Below, one piece after another: positions 23,088-31,158 of a stretch of DNA of 64,000 nt (position 1 is its first letter; each line of letters opens with the position of its first letter). The position numbers were made by a program, and so were the translations under genes. The notes under the pieces were generated by a model. That model was given only the letters and a program-made list of their open reading frames with translations, was not told where the DNA came from and ran no database searches. Location: assembly GCA_900764045.1 (NCBI GenBank), contig CAAFMN010000064.1, positions 107,355-171,354 of the forward strand, written 5' to 3'. Origin of the DNA: Clostridia bacterium. Its GTDB lineage: Bacteria; Bacillota; Clostridia; Lachnospirales; Bianqueaceae.

Positions 23088-25430
23088 TTAAAATATTTCT
23101 CCCATGGGCGCGGGCGGTTCGATCTGCAAATTGGTCCGATCTACAATCCGCCCCTTTTCATAGGTGACTTCTGCCGTTACTTTACCGTCCCGATCCAGCG
23201 TCTGCGCCACACCGTCAGCCATCCGGCCTACATAGGTACAGATCGTCCGGATCTTTTCCGAGTGGCTATGATAAGTCTGGTAGACGGCCTTCTCTCCCTT
23301 ATACTCCCACTTCCAAACCGGATATCCCTGGACATCGTAGTAGATATACTCTCCTACTCTCTTTCCCAGATGGAAATGTCCTCGGCTCATCAGCGAACCG
23401 TCTTCATAATATTGCAGCTCCTCACCGTCCAGGAGGAATCTTCCGTCATCCGCGACTCCTCCATGGTAGAGACTCCGAAGCGTTCCATTCTCATAGTATT
23501 CTCGGAACTCCTCCGTCCCCTGCGGATAGCAGGTCGCGTGACTTTTCATCAGCTCTTCTTCTGACGGAGACTGTGTCTCTTCCGATAAGAGCCAGGCCTC
23601 ATTAAACTCAAAATGCAGCAGAGGATGCACATTGCTCGCTACCAGATGGATCATTCCGTCCGCGCTCTGGCGTACCACACAATACCCCAGCACGTGCCCG
23701 CCGGCAAAAAGATACGGCGTCTTTTTCCTCGTCTGCGTCCCCCAGAGCTTCTTAAAATGCCAGCTATTGCCCTCATCATCGGACCAAGCCGCGTAACAGC
23801 CTTTTTCTGTGACTCCTTCCGGCTGACGGCCCATCTTATCCTGATAGTCTCCGCACATGATGAGCCTGCCGGAGGCAAGGCGCTGTACACAGGGCCTCTG
23901 TCCGGAATTCAGAGCCGGGAAAGGCGTCTTGGAGACCGTGTAGCTGTCACCTCCGTCCCGCGTGATCGCCTGAGGCATATAGCCGTCAATATTGGAATTT
24001 TTACCACCGAGTGCCAGAATGGATCCATCCTTCAGCTCCACCGCTGTTGTATGTCTCCCCGCCGTTCTTGCTTTCGGATTCTCCCATGTCTTCATATTGT
24101 CGTGACTGCGCCACAGTACTGAACAGGAACCGTCCGAGGCATCGCTCGCCAGATAAAAGGTACCGTCCTTGGCCCGGATACAGGTATTGATCGGCTGACG
24201 CACGACCCGTTCTGCTTTTTCCGCAAAGTACGGGAACTGAACGCCGCTCCATGTGGCGCCATTATCCTTGGAATACGTATACTGGAACGGGAAGGAATCA
24301 GACAGCTGCTGCCAGCCCCAAAAATGATAGATCGTTCCGTCGGTGTCGGTAAACATCAACGGAGCGTGGTCGTTCACGCCAACCGGATTCAGGAACATAT
24401 CCGGCATCTCCCATTCGTCGCAGCCCTTACGCAATCTTGCGCCTGCCAGTCCCGCCTCCGCGTCATACTCATGATAGGTGGAATATACGGAAAAGACCAG
24501 ATCGCCGTTGGGCGCCGCCGTAAATCCCGGAGAATGATGATGATGGCGGAACGACGCTGAAAAGCCGCTGCACCGGATCTCTTCATTGGTCGCATTGTCC
24601 GGCGGCACCGGGAAAAGATAGCGCTTGCGGTAATAGGGCTTGGAGGCATCCGGAGCCGTCTTTTTATAACTCTCCGTATTTTGATGCACTCCCATGCATA
24701 CAAGGCTGGTCGGATCCTCCGCCGAAGGCTTGGGCAATTCGCCGCAAACCACACGGAAGCCTATAAAGTGCCGTCCGAATTCATTATTCTTGTCCTCCCG
24801 CAGGTGACGGTAAGACGGCGGAAGCGCACAGCGCATCCACAGTTCCAGCGGCTGCTCGTTGTATCTTGCCGGATTGTCCAGGTATCCTCCCCGGATGCAC
24901 TTATACAGTCCGGAACGCGGCCCCGCTGGGTCCACTGCTTCTTCATCCGTATACGGAGCGTACCAATCCATACACCACTCCCGGATATGGCTGTCGCACA
25001 TCCGGTCCACATCCAGCTGTGTGCTGTGCCTCGCGGCATATTCCCATTCCGCCTCTGTCGGGAGACGGTATTGGACCCCTTCTTTTTCGGACAGCCACTG
25101 ACAAAACTGCGCGGCTTCATAATAGCTGACGCCCAGGACATAGCCCCGGTATGCTTTTGTATCCGGATCATCTCCATGTGTTTCCTTCCAGAACCTGTCA
25201 AAACACTCCTGTGTCACCGGTGTATCCGCCATCCAAAAAGGCCTGGTCAGCCGGACTTCATGTACAGGCAATCCATCAGGACACTTTTCCCAATCGCCCC
25301 CGCCCATCTTAAACTCCGCGGAAGGCACATAAACCATTCGTACGCCCTGGCTATTTACATAATCCTCCGGCACCTGGCGCACCGGATATTCTTTCCATTC
25401 CGCTTCTTTTTCCAACCACGTTGCCGCCAT
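23088..25430 (-). CDS. FGE-sulfatase-like / sialidase-like / MORN-repeat fusion protein
   Basis: 780 residues with an uncommon domain order. Residues about 25-245 resemble the formylglycine-generating-enzyme/SUMF1 fold (MVYVPSAEFKMGGGDWE, PVTQECFDRFW, YRLPTEAEWEYAAR, RGGYLDNPARYNE, IGFRVV). Residues about 285-610 look like a six-bladed sialidase with Asp-box-like turns (SKDNGATW, SHDNMKTW, TRDGGDSY, SDDEGNSW). Residues about 640-765 hold MORN_2/YwqK-type repeats (YYENGTLRS, YYEDGSLMSRG, YYDVQGYPVWKWEY). No signal peptide is seen, so it is probably cytoplasmic. The FGE-like part lacks an obvious Cys pair, so formylglycine formation is doubtful. Fourth in the operon; the role may be binding or modifying a sugar. 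Confidence 0.8.
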   Translation of the reverse strand: MAATWLEKEAEWKEYPVRQVPEDYVNSQGVRMVYVPSAEFKMGGGDWEKCPDGLPVHEVRLTRPFWMADTPVTQECFDRFWKETHGDDPDTKAYRGYVLGVSYYEAAQFCQWLSEKEGVQYRLPTEAEWEYAARHSTQLDVDRMCDSHIREWCMDWYAPYTDEEAVDPAGPRSGLYKCIRGGYLDNPARYNEQPLELWMRCALPPSYRHLREDKNNEFGRHFIGFRVVCGELPKPSAEDPTSLVCMGVHQNTESYKKTAPDASKPYYRKRYLFPVPPDNATNEEIRCSGFSASFRHHHHSPGFTAAPNGDLVFSVYSTYHEYDAEAGLAGARLRKGCDEWEMPDMFLNPVGVNDHAPLMFTDTDGTIYHFWGWQQLSDSFPFQYTYSKDNGATWSGVQFPYFAEKAERVVRQPINTCIRAKDGTFYLASDASDGSCSVLWRSHDNMKTWENPKARTAGRHTTAVELKDGSILALGGKNSNIDGYMPQAITRDGGDSYTVSKTPFPALNSGQRPCVQRLASGRLIMCGDYQDKMGRQPEGVTEKGCYAAWSDDEGNSWHFKKLWGTQTRKKTPYLFAGGHVLGYCVVRQSADGMIHLVASNVHPLLHFEFNEAWLLSEETQSPSEEELMKSHATCYPQGTEEFREYYENGTLRSLYHGGVADDGRFLLDGEELQYYEDGSLMSRGHFHLGKRVGEYIYYDVQGYPVWKWEYKGEKAVYQTYHSHSEKIRTICTYVGRMADGVAQTLDRDGKVTAEVTYEKGRIVDRTNLQIEPPAPMGEIF

Positions 25431-25450
25431 GTTGTGATCCCCCTTCTCTC

Positions 25451-26413
25451 TTATTTGTTCTGAATCTTCACGGCATACTCATAAGCCGCAACGAGGCTGC
25501 CCGTCTTGGCCTTTCCCTGATAGGCGATATCATACGCCGTTCCGTGATCGACCGAGGTCCGTACGACCTTCAGTCCCAGACTGACGTTGACGCCTCCCTC
25601 AAAATCCAAAAGCTTCATCGGGATGTGTCCCTGATCGTGGTACATGCAGACGACCGCGTCGAACTCCCCCTTATAGGCCCGCAAAAATACGGTATCCGGC
25701 GGAATGGGTCCGTAGACCTGCATTCCACGCGCCTTGGCTTCCTCTACCGCTGGCCCGATCTCCTCGATCTCCTGACGTCCGAAAGCACCGTTCTCTCCGG
25801 CATGGGGATTAAGGCCAGCAACAGCGATCCGCGGCGATTCCTTAAACCGTGAGATAGCGTTCCATGTCAACTCGATAACATCCAGCACACGTTCTTTTTT
25901 ACAGTTTCGGATGGACTGCTCCATCGATACATGCGTGCTGACATGTGTCACTGTAAGCGCCTTGGATGCCAGCATCATCGTATAATGTGTCTGACCGCAG
26001 ATCCCGGCGATCAGTTCTGTATGTCCTGTAAAATCCGGATCGGTCAGTCGAATCGCTTCTTTGTTAACGGGCAGTGTCACCATCGCGCTGAACTTTCCTT
26101 CCAGCGCCATTCTGGCTGTCTGCGCTACGTACTCTCTGGAAGCGGCCGCTACCTTGGCATTGACCTGTCCCGGCGTCAGATCCGCCTCCTCCAAAAGTCC
26201 CAGATCCAGTACGTTCAGTGCGCCAGTGACAACATCCTTCTCATCTTTTGCCTTGCGGAGCGGCACCGCGTAGCCCAGCCGCCGGTTGCAATACTCCAAT
26301 ACGGACAGGTCGCCTACCGTGACAAATTCTCCCTTAAGCTCCCCATTGGCATATGCCTTGAGAAGGATCTCCGGTCCGACACCATTGGCGTCTCCCATCG
26401 TAATTGCGATCAT
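25451..26413 (-). CDS. PdxA-family dehydrogenase, probably PdxA2 (four-carbon acid-sugar phosphate)
   Basis: A 320-residue NAD-dependent oxidative decarboxylase of the PdxA family. Metal and substrate motifs are visible: TGHTELIAG (near residue 128), the HxH-type run HVSTHVSMEQ, and YHDQGHIPMK (near 258). Biosynthetic PdxA makes pyridoxal precursor, but next to a DUF1537 kinase the established pairing is PdxA2, which converts D-threonate or D-erythronate 4-phosphate to dihydroxyacetone phosphate and CO2. GGGAGG precedes the ATG; it is two bases from the kinase stop. Specificity is inferred from context. Confidence 0.86.
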   Translation of the reverse strand: MIAITMGDANGVGPEILLKAYANGELKGEFVTVGDLSVLEYCNRRLGYAVPLRKAKDEKDVVTGALNVLDLGLLEEADLTPGQVNAKVAAASREYVAQTARMALEGKFSAMVTLPVNKEAIRLTDPDFTGHTELIAGICGQTHYTMMLASKALTVTHVSTHVSMEQSIRNCKKERVLDVIELTWNAISRFKESPRIAVAGLNPHAGENGAFGRQEIEEIGPAVEEAKARGMQVYGPIPPDTVFLRAYKGEFDAVVCMYHDQGHIPMKLLDFEGGVNVSLGLKVVRTSVDHGTAYDIAYQGKAKTGSLVAAYEYAVKIQNK

Positions 26414-26414
26414 A

Positions 26415-27569
26415 CTATCTGCCTCCCGTTAAATATTCAATAATATGGCCCACCACATCCGGGCCTCCCAGACCGCCGGATTTGGTGACAAGACAGAGTC
26501 CGTCCGCCTCGCATACCGGCACGCCCTCTTCCAGACTTCCCAGTACATGGACCATAGCGCATCCCAATCTCTTCAAAATGGCCTGCACCGTATCTCCACC
26601 GAATACCGCAAGATTACGGATACCGCTCTGACGCAGAAGTTCCTCCGTAATTCCGGCAATCTTCTCTCCGAGTTCCTGATGATATGATTCTGGCGCGTCC
26701 TGTACGATATCCTGCTGCGAACAGGCCGCCGCAAGAATCAAACTCTCTCCGTCCTTCAGGCACTCCACTCCTGCCGGCAGACAGATCTCCTCCCGGGCCA
26801 GATTGACCATCCGGGCATTACCCCTCCGACTCAGCTGGTCAAAGGTCACCGCGTTCGCGCTGCCGCTCACAATCAGCGCACCAGGAGATACCACACGCTG
26901 TCTTTTCTGTTTCTTACGTCCGATATAGGGTGCCAGCGCGCCCGCCAGTCCCGCACACCCGCCGATTAAGCGCATCCGACGGTTTTCCGCCAGACTTCCG
27001 GCAATTTCCCGCATAGCGGAAACACTTTCACAATCATATAGATACACATCCACGCCCGGCATCTCCTGATACGCTTCGTTGGCACGAATCAGGCGGCATG
27101 TAAGCGGATAATCCATTCGGATAATATCCGCCGCTTTACTGATCAGCATCGGACTGCGCGGATCCCTGGCAAAAACAGAATGCTCCAGAAGATCATCTTC
27201 GATATAGACATATCCGGCAGACATTGTTCTGCCTACCTGCGGATAAGAAGGAACATACTGCACCGGCACACCCACGACCGCCACTGCGGCCGCGAGCACT
27301 GCCGAAATATTGCCCCGAAGCGCTGAATCCGTTTTGATATATACGGTCTCACACTGAGGAGCCAGCTTCCGCAAGATCCCCTCTGTCACCCGATATGCCT
27401 CTCCCGGCGTCAGATGACGGCTCTCTGTATTAACTACCAGCACTTCCGCCTCCGGCACTTCCTCTGTCTGCGGGCTTGCCAGCACATAAGTTTCCAGTCC
27501 TGTGGCGGCAAACTGACAGCCGGTATCCATCGCACCGGTGAAATCGTCCGCCAAAATCAATATTTTCAT
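26415..27569 (-). CDS. Four-carbon acid-sugar kinase (DUF1537 family)
   Basis: 384 residues. The N-terminal acid-sugar-binding domain starts MKILILADDFTGAMDTG, the family hallmark, and has YIKTDSALRGN near residue 77. The C-terminal ATP-binding domain has VSGSAN near residue 233 and FGGDTVQAILKRLG plus TKSGGLGGPDVV near the end. Family members phosphorylate D-threonate, L-threonate or D-erythronate for the following PdxA2. The ATG overlaps the dehydrogenase stop by four bases (ATGA). DtnK or OtnK type cannot be decided by eye. Confidence 0.9.
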   Translation of the reverse strand: MKILILADDFTGAMDTGCQFAATGLETYVLASPQTEEVPEAEVLVVNTESRHLTPGEAYRVTEGILRKLAPQCETVYIKTDSALRGNISAVLAAAVAVVGVPVQYVPSYPQVGRTMSAGYVYIEDDLLEHSVFARDPRSPMLISKAADIIRMDYPLTCRLIRANEAYQEMPGVDVYLYDCESVSAMREIAGSLAENRRMRLIGGCAGLAGALAPYIGRKKQKRQRVVSPGALIVSGSANAVTFDQLSRRGNARMVNLAREEICLPAGVECLKDGESLILAAACSQQDIVQDAPESYHQELGEKIAGITEELLRQSGIRNLAVFGGDTVQAILKRLGCAMVHVLGSLEEGVPVCEADGLCLVTKSGGLGGPDVVGHIIEYLTGGR

Positions 27570-28711
27570 TGCAGCAATCCTTCGTATACTCCTCGGATCT
27601 CTTCTTTGGTCAACGCTCTGGGATTCTTCAGCAGCAAACGCTTAACCTCCATCGCATTCTCCGTCAGATAATCCAGATCCTCCGGATTCACTCCGAAGGG
27701 CTTCAAAGAATCCGCGATCTCCAGCCGTTTACACAGCTGCTGCATATAATCTACCACAGCCTCCGGCCATTCGGCCTCCGGAATGGATGCCGCATCCGGC
27801 AGCATCAGCGGAGCCAGCTCAGCAAAGGCCTTCCGGCAATCCGGCAGATTCAGGCGCATCACCGGCGCCAGCAGAATCGCGTTGGAAATTCCGTGAGGAA
27901 TATGGTATTTTCCACCCAAGGGATAAGACAGCGCATGAACCGCCACCGTAGAAGAGGACGTTAAGCAGACGCCGGCAAGGAATGCCGCCTCCAGCATATT
28001 CTGTCTTGCCTCCATATCGGATCCATCCTTCCAGGCCCTCTCCAGATTGGCACAGATCTTCTGTACGGCCGCTCTGGAAAATGTCTTGCTGAGCGGATTG
28101 GCCAGGATGGAGATGTAGGATTCCACCGCATGGCACAGGGCGTCAATTCCGGTAGACGCCGTCAGGGACTTCGGCAGACTTCTTGTCATCTCACCGTCCA
28201 GAATCACACAGGATGCGACAAAGGAATCCGATACGACACCGACCTTCAGATTCTGTTCCGGGAACAGGAAGATCGCGTTGGGTGTCGCTTCCGCTCCTGT
28301 CCCGGCGGTTGTCGGGATCATCACGGTCAGCGCCGACGTATTCCGAATCATAGAAGTCTCCTGCACATTTTCCACATATCCGGGATTGGTCAGGCAGGCC
28401 GCGATCATCTTGGTCATATCCATCACGCTGCCGCCGCCGACAGCGACCACCGCCTGCGCTCCGGCGCGAACCGCCTCGTCATAAACCCGCTTGATATCAT
28501 ACACAGAAGGTTCCGGCGGAATATCATGAATACATGTTACCTGAAGATCTGACAATCCCGCCAGTATCTTCTGGACCGCTTCCTGCCGATATACCCCCGG
28601 ATCCGTCATGACCAATACACTCTGGATTCCCTTCTCCTGCAAAATATGCGGCAACTCCGCTGCCGCTCCCAATCCGCTGTATACTTTTTGCGGAAAACCA
28701 ATCTTATACAT
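27566..28711 (-). CDS. Iron-containing alcohol dehydrogenase
   Basis: 381 residues of the group III (Fe-ADH) family. The NAD-binding loop AVGGGSVMDMTK lies near residue 95, followed by PTTAGTGAEATPNA, DALCHAVESYIS (metal His near 195) and HGISNAILL (near 275). Family members reduce aldehydes or oxidise alcohols and hydroxy acids. First gene of the catabolic operon, so it may oxidise the incoming sugar alcohol or hydroxy acid, or recycle NADH. AAAGGGG lies 12 bases before the ATG. An upstream TATAAC box may be its promoter but lacks a clear -35. Confidence 0.9.
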   Translation of the reverse strand: MYKIGFPQKVYSGLGAAAELPHILQEKGIQSVLVMTDPGVYRQEAVQKILAGLSDLQVTCIHDIPPEPSVYDIKRVYDEAVRAGAQAVVAVGGGSVMDMTKMIAACLTNPGYVENVQETSMIRNTSALTVMIPTTAGTGAEATPNAIFLFPEQNLKVGVVSDSFVASCVILDGEMTRSLPKSLTASTGIDALCHAVESYISILANPLSKTFSRAAVQKICANLERAWKDGSDMEARQNMLEAAFLAGVCLTSSSTVAVHALSYPLGGKYHIPHGISNAILLAPVMRLNLPDCRKAFAELAPLMLPDAASIPEAEWPEAVVDYMQQLCKRLEIADSLKPFGVNPEDLDYLTENAMEVKRLLLKNPRALTKEEIRGVYEGLLQ

Positions 28712-28797
28712 CTGTACTACCCCTTTCTCTCGCTTATCAGACTATTCTCTGTTATACCCCATATCTCCTTGCGGTAACAGGGATAAATCTCCTTAAT

Positions 28798-29595
28798 TTA
28801 TGGAATATTATGCATATCTTCCCCGGTGATCCCGCTTAAGGCCGCGACTCTCTCCGCCAGCGGCAGATACTGATATTGCCGGATTCCATGGGCGTCAGAC
28901 CCAAAAGTAAAGCGGCATCCTTCTTCTCTTGCAATGCTGTAAAAACGGATAAACTCGCTATGCTCCACTTCTTCCATGGTCTTGCCTCGCCATGTAAGGG
29001 AATTGATCTCCAACGCGATTCCCCTGTCCCTGGCGGCCCGGGCTGCCTGAATCCATTCTTCATCTGTAATATAAGACAGCACCGCATCCTGCTCCTCATC
29101 CATTCCAACCGGAGCAAAAGGATGTGCCAGAATCGTGATATGCTCAGCCATTTTATGGCGCATCACTTCCATAAAGGTCCGTACCATATACCGGGCGGCG
29201 CCCGCCGGATCTTTCTGATAGGAATGCTCCGTTACGGTTCCTACCATATTCAGATGCGAATGCGGAACGATCACATAATCCAATGCCCGCACATCCTCCA
29301 TCGTCAGCGGAATCACGCCGTCCTTGCTGTACTCGGACTCACACCCAATCCGGATCCGCATCCCCTCCGGCAGCTGCACCTTCTGCGCCGCCTCCCGGAT
29401 CTCCTCCAGATGCTTTGTCGTCTGCGGCTGATACCACTTTCCCCATCCCGAGAAAGCGCCGTTCCAATAATGCTCCGAAAAGCCCGCCATCGTCATCCCC
29501 TGCCGATACACTTCTTCTACATATTCCTGCATCTTTTCTGTTCTGTCCCGCTTGGATTCATGGTCGCTGTGGATGTGAAAATCTGCTGAAAACAT
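28798..29595 (-). CDS. PHP-domain phosphoesterase, histidinol-phosphatase HisK-like
   Basis: A 265-residue PHP-fold metal hydrolase. The first metal motif is DFHIHSDHE at residues 4-12, with GFSEH near 43, the central IVPHSHLNMVG, ILAHPF near 165 and the last motif GSDAH near 240. Typical HisK-type enzymes remove phosphate from histidinol phosphate, but no his genes are near, so the substrate is uncertain. The start at 29595 is preferred over the longer frame because AAGGTG precedes it and the product then begins at the PHP core. Divergent from mscL. Confidence 0.85.
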   Translation of the reverse strand: MFSADFHIHSDHESKRDRTEKMQEYVEEVYRQGMTMAGFSEHYWNGAFSGWGKWYQPQTTKHLEEIREAAQKVQLPEGMRIRIGCESEYSKDGVIPLTMEDVRALDYVIVPHSHLNMVGTVTEHSYQKDPAGAARYMVRTFMEVMRHKMAEHITILAHPFAPVGMDEEQDAVLSYITDEEWIQAARAARDRGIALEINSLTWRGKTMEEVEHSEFIRFYSIAREEGCRFTFGSDAHGIRQYQYLPLAERVAALSGITGEDMHNIP

Positions 29596-29605
29596 ATACT
29601 TCACC

Positions 29606-29634
29606 TTGCCTTCCCTAAAAAAATATGATATACT
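29606..29634 (+). promoter_or_regulatory. SigA-type promoter of mscL
   Basis: TTGCCT (29606-29611), 17-base spacer, TATACT (29629-29634), about 30 bases before the ribosome site AAAGGAGG. Confidence 0.75.
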
Positions 29635-29668
29635 GAACCTAATCTTATAACAAAGGAGGATCCACTTC

Positions 29669-30139
29669 ATGGGATTCATGAAAGAATTTAAGAAATTTGC
29701 CATGAAGGGCAACATGATGGATCTGGCAGTCGGCGTTATCATTGGCGGAGCGTTCAACGGCATCATCTCTTCTTTGGTCAATGATGTATTCATGCCGGTT
29801 ATCAGCCTCTTCACCGGCAAGATCGATTTTGCCAACCTGTTCATCGCACTGGACGGCGGCACTTACAAGACGCTGGAAGAAGCCCAAACAGCAGGCGCGT
29901 CGGTTCTGGCATATGGCAGCTTTATCACGGCCCTGATCAACTTCATCATTCTGGCCTTTGTCGTATTCCTGATCGTCAAAGCATTGAACAAGATGGAAAA
30001 AGCTCTGGTCAAAGAAGAAGCTCCAGCTGCTCCGACCACCAAGAAGTGTCCCTTCTGCCTGTCCGATATTCCGCTGGCCGCAACCCGCTGCCCGCACTGT
30101 ACTTCTGAACAGCCAACAGAAGAAAAAAAGCCGGAATAA
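29669..30139 (+). CDS. mscL: Large-conductance mechanosensitive channel MscL with C-terminal zinc-ribbon-like tail
   Basis: 156 residues. TM1 (MMDLAVGVIIGGAFNGIIS, residues 11-30) is followed by the periplasmic-type loop and TM2 (FITALINFIILAFVVFLIV). It opens under membrane tension to release solutes on osmotic downshock. After TM2 the tail has CPFC...CPHC (residues about 129-146), two CxxC pairs like a zinc ribbon, which E. coli MscL lacks; from memory similar tails occur in clostridial homologues. Ends with Lys/Glu-rich residues. Single gene with its own promoter and a strong terminator shared with the sortase gene. Confidence 0.95.
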   Translation: MGFMKEFKKFAMKGNMMDLAVGVIIGGAFNGIISSLVNDVFMPVISLFTGKIDFANLFIALDGGTYKTLEEAQTAGASVLAYGSFITALINFIILAFVVFLIVKALNKMEKALVKEEAPAAPTTKKCPFCLSDIPLAATRCPHCTSEQPTEEKKPE

Positions 30140-30146
30140 GCACGCA

Positions 30147-30187
30147 CAACGGCAAAAAGCGTTTCCCCGCGGGGAGACGCTTTTTTT
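30147..30187. terminator. Bidirectional terminator between mscL and the sortase gene
   Basis: AAAAAGCGTTTCCCC (30154-30168) pairs with GGGGAGACGCTTTTT (30171-30185) with one G-U pair. T-runs flank it on both strands. The sortase stop codon begins at its edge (30186). Confidence 0.92.
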
Positions 30188-30965
30188 ATGTCGGAACCAT
30201 CAGCGCATGAATCACCTGGCGTCCTGCCTTATTGACCTCGGTATAATTGCAGGTAGACAGAGACAGGATCCTGTCCTGCGCTCCAATCTCTACCTCCGGG
30301 AACTCATATAAGGATTGTCCCCGAATCTTTTCTATATAATCCAGATATTCCGCGTCATCCGCAAAATCAATCCGCAGATATGGCTCATACACCGTTGTGA
30401 GATACGTGGAGAAGATCTCACAACGATACACCTGATCCGGCGTAAGATACCAGAATGATGGATTCCCTAAACCGGTTTCTTCTTTTAGATATACATCAAT
30501 CGTACCGAACATGGATCCATCCAGCATGTTGTGTCCGTAGATCACTGTATTACGGCCATCCTCCGCACAGCGGTAATCGATAAACAGCGTCCCCGCGAAC
30601 TCATAGTCCCCATAGAGATTGGTATGCAGATAATACTCATTATCCTCTGCCTGTACGACAGCGTTGTTGACGGATGCCGCCGGCATCAGGAGCCATCCCC
30701 GAACATCCGGATTCTTCTTAAGGAGCGGCCGGAAGTCATACTTGGGGATCCTTACGGTCTCCCCCGCGGAGCTTTCCATGCTCTCCTCCGACCGGGATAT
30801 CACTTCTGACTCCTCTGAATCCTCCTGAAAGAAAATCCCCTGAATCTCTTCCTGTACTTCACGATTATGCCCATATTGGCTAAAGATTCGGATCAGCTGC
30901 GCCGCCGCATAGCAAAACACGACTGCGCACAAAATGATCAGAACCCCAAGAATCTTCTTTTTCAT
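30186..30965 (-). CDS. srtB: Class B sortase
   Basis: A membrane-anchored transpeptidase of 259 residues that links surface proteins to peptidoglycan. An N-terminal signal anchor follows MKKKILGVLIILCAVVF. Catalytic residues: His in VIYGHNMLDGSMF (near residue 130), Cys in ILSLSTCNY (near 237) and Arg in KAGRQVIHALM. Start 30965 follows GGGGAGGGG; the longer frame has no ribosome site. A TTGACG-17-TATAAT promoter precedes it. No sorting-signal substrate is encoded beside it, so the target is unknown. It is a lone srtB rather than part of a haem-uptake locus. Confidence 0.9.
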   Translation of the reverse strand: MKKKILGVLIILCAVVFCYAAAQLIRIFSQYGHNREVQEEIQGIFFQEDSEESEVISRSEESMESSAGETVRIPKYDFRPLLKKNPDVRGWLLMPAASVNNAVVQAEDNEYYLHTNLYGDYEFAGTLFIDYRCAEDGRNTVIYGHNMLDGSMFGTIDVYLKEETGLGNPSFWYLTPDQVYRCEIFSTYLTTVYEPYLRIDFADDAEYLDYIEKIRGQSLYEFPEVEIGAQDRILSLSTCNYTEVNKAGRQVIHALMVPT

Positions 30966-31005
30966 TGCTTTTCCCCTCCCCACATCCTGCTTTTGTGGTA
31001 TATTT

Positions 31006-31034
31006 ATTATACAGAATTCTCTCTTTTCCGTCAA
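31006..31034 (-). promoter_or_regulatory. SigA-type promoter of the sortase gene
   Basis: Minus-strand TTGACG (31029-31034), 17-base spacer, TATAAT (31006-31011). Confidence 0.85.
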
Positions 31035-31095
31035 TGTTCTAGCCTGAACTTTTTAAAAAGAACCGGGAACATCCTGAACAGTTTTCCATGGTCTC

Positions 31096-31124
31096 TTGCA
31101 AGCCTTTGTCAAACCTTGTATACT
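31096..31124 (+). promoter_or_regulatory. SigA-type promoter of the 31-34 kb ABC pair
   Basis: TTGCAA (31096-31101), 17-base spacer, TATACT (31119-31124), 34 bases before the first ATG. Confidence 0.8.
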
Positions 31125-31158
31125 GTACTTATACTAAATGGAAAGAGGGATATGATCA

